From the NCBI GenBank assembly GCA_021107495.1, contig JAIOSR010000356.1, forward strand, positions 1 to 7,088: a stretch of DNA of 7,088 nucleotides. The letters are read 5' to 3'. The DNA comes from Desulfobacterales bacterium (lineage in GTDB: Bacteria > Desulfobacterota > DSM-4660 > Desulfatiglandales > Desulfatiglandaceae). Each line of letters begins with the position of its first letter. The first letter of the stretch is position 1. The position numbers and the translations under genes were made by a program. The notes beneath the pieces were generated by a model. It was not told the DNA's origin and did not search any database. It was given only the letters and a program-made list of their open reading frames with translations. This document shows, piece after piece, positions 1 to 5,847 of the stretch.

Positions 1-11
1 GGTGAATCCTC

Positions 12-503
12 ATGAAAAAAGAACGCGGGTTTACCCTTATTGAGCTTATGGTTGTGGTGGCCATTCTGGGGGTTCTGGGGGCAACGGCCATGCCCCTTTA
101 CAACACCTGGCAGCAGCGTGCCTACGGCTCGGAAGCCATAGTCATGATGAAGCAGCTCACAGAAGGGCAGATCCTGTATTATCTGGAGAATGATGAGTAC
201 TTTCCAGGATCAGATGAGACAGAAAAAACTTTTCAGGTGCTTAAAGATGGTGTCGAAATTCCGGGAAACGCAGTGATAGATATCCAAGATGCCCTAAAAC
301 TAACTATTACACCTAATGGTCGTCTTGATTATATTATATCAAATAACGGGGATAACTCTTGCACTATAACGATTAAAGCTACTTTCCCGTTGTTTAGGAA
401 TGGTCAGAAGAGCATCATGGTCCTTCTCAATGAAAAGGGATTTGTGGAATACTTCACTCTTGATGATTTGGGAGTAGAACGGGGTTTTGACGATTTCGGA
501 TAA
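12..503 (+). CDS. Type IV prepilin (PilA/PilE-like pilin)
   Basis: A 163-residue prepilin, expected to be cleaved and N-methylated by the prepilin peptidase and assembled into a type IV pilus or pseudopilus. The N-terminus shows a short basic leader (MKKERG) followed by FTLIELMVVVAILGVLG. Cleavage falls after Gly7, mature residue 1 is Phe, and mature Glu5 is present. The hydrophobic helix runs to about residue 30 and has the Pro (MPLY) usual in pilin helices. The remaining ~130 residues would be the globular head; only one Cys is seen there (around residue 117), so no C-terminal disulfide loop like that of Pseudomonas PilA. The start is supported by GGTGA at 1-5. The 3' two thirds of the gene is more AT-rich than the 5' end, as is common for variable pilin heads. 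Whether it is a major pilin, minor pilin or type II secretion pseudopilin cannot be decided here; no assembly genes are in the window. Confidence 0.9.
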   Translation: MKKERGFTLIELMVVVAILGVLGATAMPLYNTWQQRAYGSEAIVMMKQLTEGQILYYLENDEYFPGSDETEKTFQVLKDGVEIPGNAVIDIQDALKLTITPNGRLDYIISNNGDNSCTITIKATFPLFRNGQKSIMVLLNEKGFVEYFTLDDLGVERGFDDFG

Positions 504-516
504 TTTGACAAAAACG

Positions 517-528
517 GGTCATATGACC
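517..528. promoter_or_regulatory. 12-bp perfect palindrome downstream of the pilin gene
   Basis: GGTCATATGACC is a perfect dyad 14 bases after the pilin stop codon. It has no loop and no following T-run, so it does not look like an intrinsic terminator. It could be an operator for a dimeric regulator acting on the downstream PAS gene, or chance. Confidence 0.2.
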
Positions 529-575
529 TTACTAAATTCTTCAACATGATTGGACAGCCCAAAAACATTTATGCG

Positions 576-588
576 GTTTAAATTAAAC
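576..588. promoter_or_regulatory. Inverted repeat upstream of the PAS sensor gene
   Basis: GTTTAA-A-TTAAAC is a 6-bp inverted repeat around one central base, 22 bases before the ATG at 611. It lies where a -10 region or an operator would be expected. No convincing -35/-10 pair at normal spacing was found around it, so this is only a candidate regulatory site. Confidence 0.2.
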
Positions 589-610
589 GGAAAATCATTT
601 TTCCCCGACT

Positions 611-2131
611 ATGGGTCTAAAAACAAACGCTTTATTCAATAATTTTCTGACCAGCGGTCTGAAACTGGCGGATATTGATACCTTGAGAAAGGTCAGGGTC
701 CTCAACATATTTGAGCTGGTCTTTATCATTGTGGCCCCGCTTTTAGGGCTTTTTTATTTGAATATCGGGGCTCTCCTGCTTTTTTACATCTGCGTTATTG
801 CCGGGCTCACAGGGCTCGGTGTGATGCTTGTTCTCAGGCTGTCTAAAAATCTCACCCTAAGCAGCAATCTTACCGTATTTGTCCTCTGGGCCGTCTTCAT
901 CATAATAAGATGGAACAGCGGCGGCATGTCTCCGCAAGGGCTGATACTTCTGTCCTGGGTGTGGAATGCGGTCCTGATTCTCTTAGCTATTTTCCTTACA
1001 GGTTACATGTGGGGGACCATCTGGGCATGCCTGGTTTTTATGGAAAGCGGTCTGTCCGTTATCCTTTTCCGGACTGGACACCAATTCATCAATCTCATCC
1101 CCCCTGAAATTTCCCCGGTTTATTCAATGGGTCTTTATCTCACCGGCCTTCTGGCAATCCTTCTGTTTGCATTTTTATTTGAAAAGGAGAGAGCCGATGC
1201 CAACATGCGTGAACAGGAAAAGTCCAGGATGATCGCGGACTCGAGAAAATATATGGATAATATTTTTGAAAGGCTGCCCGTCCCCACCTTTGTACTGGAT
1301 ATCAGCCATCGTGTAGTGGAATGGAATCGTGCATGCCATGAACTGACCGGCATTGCGCCCCGGGATATATTAGGCAAGCCGGTCTGGGAAGGATTTTCCT
1401 TAGATGAAGAGGGAAGCGTAGCCGACAAATTGCTGGATAATCCGGATGTTCTTTATGAAAAATACAGCGAATCCATTATATCCATGACGGACAGCGGGAG
1501 TTTTTCTGTAGAGGCACTGCTTCCCAAACTGAAAGGGGGTATGCGGGCAAGTATTAAAGCATCCCCGATCTTAGATGAGGATGGCAATGTGAAAGGGGCC
1601 ATACAGATCATTCAGGGCGTTCAAGAGGACAACGCAGAACCAAAGGCCGGATCCGATCACGTGAGTCCCAGTATCGAAGACTCGGGATACCCGGCATTCA
1701 GGGTGGACTCCAAGGGCAAAATAGCGTCCTGGAACAGGGCATGCGAAAGGAGCTTTGGTTATCCCGAATCCCAGGTATTAGGGAAAAACGCCTTATCATT
1801 AGTATCCAAGGCCTATCGTCCTAACTTCCGGGATACAATCCTTCGAGTGTTGAAGGGAGAGTCTTTCAAGGGCCTGGAATGGAAGTATGGCAACAGCAAG
1901 GACAAGTCCGTTTATATGATTGTCAGGGTCCAGCCTGCCCCCGCTCCTTCGGGAAAGGTTGAAGAATGTGTTGTTATCAATACGGATATAACCGCTCTCA
2001 AGTTGAGACTGAAAAATGCGGGCCGCCGGGCAATAGAGAGTGAAGAAAAACTGAAAAAGCTAACGGAAAGCTACACCCTGCTGACAAAAAATATCGCCGC
2101 CATTATTCGCAAAAAGAAAAAAGAGAGTTAG
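611..2131 (+). CDS. Six-helix membrane protein with two PAS domains and no output domain
   Basis: A 506-residue inner-membrane sensor. Hydrophobic segments lie at about 33-50, 54-77, 86-100, 112-130, 134-153 and 172-190. The segment WNSGGMSP near 101-108 followed by a W-rich helix resembles the six-helix input module of many PAS sensor kinases. PAS1 spans about 212-335 and PAS2 about 357-462. Both carry the same WNRAC motif (239-242 and 374-378), which suggests an internal duplication or related domains. A charged coiled coil (about 463-500, ending KKKKES) follows, where a histidine kinase, GGDEF or cyclase domain would normally begin. None is present: no H-box, no GG[DE]EF, no receptor domain. 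The protein therefore probably acts through a partner. The ATG at 611 has only a weak upstream GGAA, about 16 bases away; no better in-frame start was found. Its TAG overlaps the opposing cyclase stop codon. Ligand and partner are unknown. Confidence 0.8.
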   Translation: MGLKTNALFNNFLTSGLKLADIDTLRKVRVLNIFELVFIIVAPLLGLFYLNIGALLLFYICVIAGLTGLGVMLVLRLSKNLTLSSNLTVFVLWAVFIIIRWNSGGMSPQGLILLSWVWNAVLILLAIFLTGYMWGTIWACLVFMESGLSVILFRTGHQFINLIPPEISPVYSMGLYLTGLLAILLFAFLFEKERADANMREQEKSRMIADSRKYMDNIFERLPVPTFVLDISHRVVEWNRACHELTGIAPRDILGKPVWEGFSLDEEGSVADKLLDNPDVLYEKYSESIISMTDSGSFSVEALLPKLKGGMRASIKASPILDEDGNVKGAIQIIQGVQEDNAEPKAGSDHVSPSIEDSGYPAFRVDSKGKIASWNRACERSFGYPESQVLGKNALSLVSKAYRPNFRDTILRVLKGESFKGLEWKYGNSKDKSVYMIVRVQPAPAPSGKVEECVVINTDITALKLRLKNAGRRAIESEEKLKKLTESYTLLTKNIAAIIRKKKKES

Positions 2132-3807
2132 GAGGTCACTTCATAAACCATAATCTCCGATCTCTTCCCTTTAACCTTTTTGGCCCCCACCTTTCGAATG
2201 TCAAATTTGTCCTTTACGGCTGTGAAGGTCTCCTCACCTATAAGGATCTGATTTGGCCTGGCAATGGATTCCAATCGCGAAGCGACATTTACCGGGTCTC
2301 CTATGACCGTGTACTCCATCCTTTTTGGTGATCCCATATTGCCTGCCACCACGCGGCCGGTGTTTATTCCTATACGTATGTCAAATCTACGGTCCTTACT
2401 CGTTTCTTTCATCATGGCTGCTAACTGCCGAACGATTTCAAGACCCGCGCGAACGGCCCTCTCCGCATCATCTTCTTTTTCCATGGGGGCCCCGAAAACA
2501 GACATCATCCCATCGCCGATGTATTTGTCTAACGTTCCGTCATATTTGAAGATGACGTCGGTCATTTTTGAAAAATATCTGTTCAGGATAATATTGGTCT
2601 CTCGGGGCGGCATGGTCTCCGAAAGGTGCGTAAAATTAACAATGTCCGTGAAAAGGATGGTCGCGGTCAGCTCTTTTGGCTCCATAATGTCATCTTTGGT
2701 TTCCGGCCCTCCTTTGAGGATCATTTCAACGACCTGGGGAGAATGAAACCGTTCTAAGCGGTTCCTCATAAGCTCTTCTTCACGGATCTGCTCGTTTAAG
2801 GCGCCCTGTTCAATGACCATGGAAACCTGGCTCCCGATGGCCTTGAGGAGTTCCAGATCGTCCTGGGTGAACTGGTTATGGTATTGAACACTGTCCAATT
2901 GTATTACACCGATAATCTTGTCCTTTCGCCAGAGAGGGACGCAAATGGCGGACTTAATCTTCTGTATCATCACGCTTTTGGCCATGTCCAAACGGGAATC
3001 GGTCATGGCATTGGACGTGAGAAGGGCAACCTTGTCGTTGATAACTCTGTTAATGAGGGTGCGGCTTGCCCTTATTTCGCCGGGTGGAGTTCCTTGATCC
3101 GTTTTGTGTTTGACCACAACCGGTATGAGTTCCTCGCCTTCCATACCGCTGGTAAGTATCACAAACCCGTAATCGGCATCGATAACCATGAAGATGAGGT
3201 CCACAATTTTTTTCAGTAGTTCATCAAAGTCGTGTATCTGGTTAAGGTGCCGGCTGATTTCATAAAGTACGAACAGGACCTTATTACTTCTCGCCAAAGT
3301 GGATATATTCGTTTCTGACTCATGCCCCAGTCTTTTTGAACTGATTTCCTCGGGTTTTTCTATGGCCGGATCTTCTTTGCCCTCTAATGAAACCAGGAGT
3401 TCGCGAGAGTCCCCAAGGTCTTTAAGTACACTACTGCTCTGAAAGATCTGCTGGACTCCGTTTTCATCATGGTCTCCAGTGCTTATGACAAGGGACTCAC
3501 CGGCTTTATCAGGAGTGGCGGTGCTTTCAAGAAAGGATAGTTTGGTCAAACCAAGTTGTATCTTGTCACCGTGTTTAAGAAATGCACTCTCGACGGATTT
3601 TCCGTTGACGGTCGTTTTGTTGTAACTACCCAAATCGCCGATAAAATAGCCTTTTTTCGTTTCCAGGATTTCAGCATGGTGGCGAGATACGGTGTCGTCA
3701 TTGAGGGTCAAGTCGTTATTCTTGCTTCGACCAATGGTGATTTTTTGTTTTAAGATGGGAAAATTTGAAATTTGTCCATCAGCGGTTATTACATATAAGC
3801 TGGGCAT
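2128..3807 (-). CDS. FHA-GAF-class III adenylate/guanylate cyclase
   Basis: A soluble 559-residue protein predicted to make cyclic nucleotide from NTP. Domains in order: FHA (about 1-95), with GR at 26-27, SRHH at 41-44 and GSYN at 60-63, the usual phosphothreonine-binding residues; a low-complexity linker (96-170); GAF (about 185-335); a helical linker with LERFHSP (351-357); and a class III cyclase domain (about 377-559). The catalytic set is complete: metal-binding Asp388 (FTDIVNF) and Asp432 (KYIGD), substrate-selecting Lys428 and Thr500 (EYTVIGD), and transition-state Asn507 and Arg511 (VNVASR). From family knowledge, the Lys/Thr pair fits class IIIb adenylyl cyclases, a group that includes bicarbonate-responsive enzymes, so cAMP is the likelier product. 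The start at 3807 was chosen because AAGGTG lies just upstream and the FHA strand begins at MPSLYV; an ATG at 3846 would overlap the preceding gene. No membrane segment is seen. It lies 13 bases after a small membrane-protein gene. Confidence 0.9.
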   Translation of the reverse strand: MPSLYVITADGQISNFPILKQKITIGRSKNNDLTLNDDTVSRHHAEILETKKGYFIGDLGSYNKTTVNGKSVESAFLKHGDKIQLGLTKLSFLESTATPDKAGESLVISTGDHDENGVQQIFQSSSVLKDLGDSRELLVSLEGKEDPAIEKPEEISSKRLGHESETNISTLARSNKVLFVLYEISRHLNQIHDFDELLKKIVDLIFMVIDADYGFVILTSGMEGEELIPVVVKHKTDQGTPPGEIRASRTLINRVINDKVALLTSNAMTDSRLDMAKSVMIQKIKSAICVPLWRKDKIIGVIQLDSVQYHNQFTQDDLELLKAIGSQVSMVIEQGALNEQIREEELMRNRLERFHSPQVVEMILKGGPETKDDIMEPKELTATILFTDIVNFTHLSETMPPRETNIILNRYFSKMTDVIFKYDGTLDKYIGDGMMSVFGAPMEKEDDAERAVRAGLEIVRQLAAMMKETSKDRRFDIRIGINTGRVVAGNMGSPKRMEYTVIGDPVNVASRLESIARPNQILIGEETFTAVKDKFDIRKVGAKKVKGKRSEIMVYEVTS

Positions 3808-3809
3808 GA

Positions 3810-3815
3810 CACCTT
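3810..3815 (-). promoter_or_regulatory. Ribosome binding site fixing the cyclase start
   Basis: AAGGTG on the minus strand ends two bases before the ATG at 3807, with the GG about four bases from the codon. It falls in the 13-base gap after the upstream stop codon and favours this start over the ATG at 3846, which lies inside the preceding gene. Confidence 0.55.
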
Positions 3816-3820
3816 TCTTT

Positions 3821-4177
3821 TTACCATAACCAGTTTCCCTGTGCATCCCAGCGACTATTCATCTTAATTCCAAGCTTTGAAAGAAGATGGTGGAAGAGAA
3901 ATCTCGTGTTTCCTCTGAAATAACCCAGGTTCTGGCAATGGGCATCGGGTTTGTATCCTTTAGCCAAGGCTTCCGCAAGGCTCGTGGTTTTTGCCGTTTT
4001 CTTTGCCAGACAAATATAGTCAAAGTGTATGGAATGATAGAGCTTGTCTTCTATTGTGATCACAACTACGGCATTTTTCGGCATTTCTTCTTCAACCGTG
4101 ATATAGATACTCAGAAAAAAAGCCACAACAAATATGCTAAGTATAAACACCGTAATAATCTGGTATTTCTTTTTCAT
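3821..4177 (-). CDS. Small membrane-anchored protein with a degenerate Cys/His (YH...C...GYxP..C) motif
   Basis: A 118-residue protein with an N-terminal membrane helix (about 7-27, preceded by MKKK) and a short soluble part, probably on the outer face of the membrane. Residues 44-81 match the layout of a small Cys/His module I know from bacterial hypothetical and nuclease-linked proteins, usually K-x-YH-x(n)-C ... EA-x-A-x-GY-x-PC-x-x-C. Here Tyr47-His48, Cys56, Glu69-Ala70 and Gly74-Tyr75-x-Pro77 are kept. The first Cys of the PCxxC pair is Asp78, and His80-Cys81 follow, so four possible metal ligands remain (His48, Cys56, His80, Cys81). Metal binding is an inference. The C-terminal tail is Trp-rich (SRWDAQGNWLW). 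It sits 13 bases upstream of the cyclase on the same strand and is probably co-transcribed, perhaps as an accessory or sensor subunit. The Shine-Dalgarno is weak (CCGGAA directly before the ATG). No specific function can be assigned. Confidence 0.7.
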   Translation of the reverse strand: MKKKYQIITVFILSIFVVAFFLSIYITVEEEMPKNAVVVITIEDKLYHSIHFDYICLAKKTAKTTSLAEALAKGYKPDAHCQNLGYFRGNTRFLFHHLLSKLGIKMNSRWDAQGNWLW

Positions 4178-4197
4178 TTCCGGGAATCCCGCGTGCC

Positions 4198-4222
4198 GTT
4201 ACAAATAAGTGATATTTGTTAC
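4198..4222 (-). promoter_or_regulatory. Inverted repeat in the 5' region of the cyclase operon
   Basis: Arms ACAAATA (4201-4207) and TATTTGT (4213-4219) are separated by five bases. After one mismatch they are extended by GT/AC, giving 9 of 10 paired positions per arm. The repeat ends about 20 bases upstream of the ATG at 4177, a position typical for an operator or 5' leader stem. No T-run follows on the minus strand, so it is not an obvious terminator. The regulator is unknown. Confidence 0.35.
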
Positions 4223-4289
4223 CATGAATTGTGTTCTGTTTTGCGTTTCCTACCTAAAAAGTCCGGACCTCAAAATCGAAAAAGCTTCC

Positions 4290-4518
4290 AGAGTCTAACT
4301 CTTTATTTACTCGATTTGAGACGCAAAGTCAACTTTTCAGGCTTCTTTCTTAATATTTTTAGGCCGTTGTGGCTAATATCGCCCTTTGGACCACGTTCTG
4401 TGGTTGTATTTTCTAAATCCGCGCAATTACGTCCATGAATACCCGTATTACGGGAAGTCTTTTCCCCATTTTTTTCAAATTAGTGTAATTTACTGTAATT
4501 ACTATTTATTTAGACTCT
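4290..4518. repeat. Possible dispersed or MITE-like intergenic repeat
   Basis: This block fills most of the 385-base gap between the small membrane-protein gene and the hydrolase remnant. It is bounded by 8-bp inverted repeats, GAGTCTAA at 4291-4298 and TTAGACTC at 4510-4517. It also contains internal dyads: AGAGT-CTA-ACTCT at 4290-4302 and CCCGT-ATT-ACGGG at 4442-4454. On the minus strand 4306-4479 is a stop-free stretch of 58 codons with no Met and no ribosome binding site. Its conceptual product (for example DISHNGLKILRKKPEKL) resembles, from memory only, a short sequence seen repeatedly in Desulfobacterota genomes. I read it as a non-coding repeat rather than a gene; no transposase or target duplication was identified. 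The rest of the gap (4178-4289 and 4519-4562) holds no gene. Confidence 0.4.
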
Positions 4519-4562
4519 AACCTGGCACAAGCATCCGTTCGTTATGCGGTGGTTGTTTCATT

Positions 4563-4880
4563 TCATTTCCCAATAATATCGGTATAGTATTCGGGACACC
4601 GATCCTCAAGCAACTCATTCCTTTGATTCATCAACTCATACCTTGCCTTTTTAACCTCAATCCCGGCTATGTAAAATTCCCCGGCCTCCGATTTCGCACG
4701 ATAAACCAGTTCGCCTTTCGGCGCCACTATTTGACTTTGGCCGGTATATGTCACTGTGCCTCTCGGACGAATGTCCGAGCCGAATCGGTTTGCAGTGACG
4801 GCAAAAACGGAATTCTCCAGGCAGCGAGTGAGCATGGACTGTTGGCAGAACGTAAGGACCAGGTTGGATGGGTGACACAA
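4563..4880 (-). pseudogene. C-terminal remnant of a carbon-nitrogen hydrolase (nitrilase/amidase superfamily)
   Basis: An open frame of about 105 codons matching only the last third of a CN hydrolase. Recognisable family blocks are CHPSNLVL...CQQSM, RCLENSVFAVTANRFG, TGQSQIVAPKGE and the C-terminal NELLEDRCPEYY. Members are usually about 260-300 residues and use a Glu-Lys-Cys triad. All three residues would lie upstream of this fragment and are absent. The frame is opened only by a TTG at 4880 without a ribosome binding site, and an in-frame TAA sits at 4887-4889. Weak similarity may continue upstream of that stop (ELNGVAV), up to the stop codon of the neighbouring flavoprotein gene at 4918, where the sequence changes abruptly. 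This indicates a gene decapitated by deletion or rearrangement. A short expressed protein cannot be fully excluded but would have no hydrolase activity. Confidence 0.75.
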
Positions 4881-4917
4881 AAGATATTATTGGACTGCAA
4901 CCCCATTGAGTTCTGTT

Positions 4918-5805
4918 TCAACCGACCATCTCCTCAATAACCTCTCTCACCGAAATAATATCATGAATCATGCCTGTGATCTGCCCTGCAGGCAATATAC
5001 CGGCTTCAAGATTTCCTTTTATCCAGGATTCCTTAATGGCCGCAGGACTAAAAATGTTCTCAGGCCCTCTCTCTCCCTTGATCATTTTTTCAGCCAGGGG
5101 CGTGCGCAGTACCCTCATTTGAAACCGGCCCAGGTTCACCACTCCCGTGCCGATCTCTCCGCATTCAACAAGTGTTTTTTTGTAAATACCACTGGCGATA
5201 CACTCCTTCGTAGCAATAAACCGTGTTCCCATCTGCACCCCTTGGGCCCCTAAAGCCATGGCCGCTCTGTAACCCCGGGAGTCCCCTATACCGCCCGCCG
5301 CAATGACAGGAACATCAACCGCATCAACCACCGCCGGCACTAGAACTATGGTGGAAACACCCCCGAAACCCTGAGCCCCACCGGATTCAGCACCCTCGGC
5401 AACTATGGCATCGGCACCTGCCGCCTCCGCACCCCGTGCAGCATCCACTGTGGGAACGACCACAATCACCTTGATACCCTGCTCTTGCAGAAATGGAGTG
5501 AGTTCTTTCGGCGAGCCGCCGGATACCGTAACCGCCCCGACCCCCTCCTCCGCCAACACCTCTGCGAATTTTGCGGCCAGCGGGTTTTTTACAACGAGGT
5601 TGGCCCCAAAGGGATTATCAGTGAGCTCCTTTGTCTTCCTCACCTGATCCCGCACTTCTTGAGGGTCCTCTGCAAATGCTGTGGCCAAAAGGCCGTACCC
5701 GCCTGCCTCGGATACTGCGGCGACCAACTCGGGATTACAGATAACCCCCATGGCCCCCTGAATAACAGGGTATTGGGAACCCAACAGCTCGCTTATGTTT
5801 GACAT
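4918..5805 (-). CDS. NPD-family FMN oxidoreductase (nitronate monooxygenase / FabK-like enoyl reductase)
   Basis: A 295-residue cytosolic TIM-barrel flavoprotein of the 2-nitropropane dioxygenase family, which includes nitronate monooxygenases and the enoyl-ACP reductase FabK. Visible family features: PVIQGAMG near 13-20; the early barrel GANL (67-70); the glycine-rich EGAESGGAQG (138-146); AAGGIGDSRG (169-178) for FMN phosphate binding; and GAQGVQMGTRF (186-196). In characterised members the glycine-rich motif is usually EAGGHxG with a functional His. Here that position is Ala144 followed by Gln145, so classical nitronate oxidation is doubtful and the substrate is open. Length is near the family norm. 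The ATG at 5805 follows GGAGGT at a six-base spacing; a GTG at 5844 would only add an unrelated Lys/Asn-rich tail. It lies 42 bases after the Fe-S protein gene and is probably its operon partner, so electron transfer between the two is a reasonable inference. Confidence 0.88.
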   Translation of the reverse strand: MSNISELLGSQYPVIQGAMGVICNPELVAAVSEAGGYGLLATAFAEDPQEVRDQVRKTKELTDNPFGANLVVKNPLAAKFAEVLAEEGVGAVTVSGGSPKELTPFLQEQGIKVIVVVPTVDAARGAEAAGADAIVAEGAESGGAQGFGGVSTIVLVPAVVDAVDVPVIAAGGIGDSRGYRAAMALGAQGVQMGTRFIATKECIASGIYKKTLVECGEIGTGVVNLGRFQMRVLRTPLAEKMIKGERGPENIFSPAAIKESWIKGNLEAGILPAGQITGMIHDIISVREVIEEMVG

Positions 5806-5811
5806 AATGCT

Positions 5812-5817
5812 ACCTCC
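5812..5817 (-). promoter_or_regulatory. Ribosome binding site fixing the flavoprotein start
   Basis: GGAGGT on the minus strand sits six bases before the ATG at 5805. This strong, well-spaced site rules in favour of this start over the GTG 39 bases upstream. Confidence 0.7.
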
Positions 5818-5847
5818 ATTATTTTTATTCTTCTTGAGGTACACAAT

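Noticed and set aside
2264..2746. 160-codon plus-strand open frame within the cyclase
   Set aside because: It is a shadow of the catalytic domain on the other strand and has no recognisable protein features.
3808..3846. Upstream extension of the cyclase to an ATG at 3846
   Set aside because: It would overlap the preceding gene by 26 bases and add 13 residues before the natural FHA start; the ATG at 3807 has its own AAGGTG.
3887..4438. 183-codon plus-strand open frame
   Set aside because: It lies antisense to the small membrane-protein gene and runs into the non-coding gap. Its product shows no recognisable domain, and the minus-strand frame has a membrane helix, a motif and operon spacing.
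4442..4454. CCCGTATTACGGG as an intrinsic terminator
   Set aside because: On the plus strand there is no upstream gene, and on the minus strand no T-run follows the stem; the loop would also be only three bases.
4306..4479. 58-codon open frame on the minus strand as a small gene
   Set aside because: It has no Met, no ribosome binding site and starts directly after a stop codon; it is better explained as part of a repeat.
5806..5844. 13-residue extension of the flavoprotein from a GTG at 5844
   Set aside because: The ATG at 5805 has GGAGGT at ideal spacing and begins the family-typical N-terminus; the extension is Lys/Asn-rich and reads through that site.
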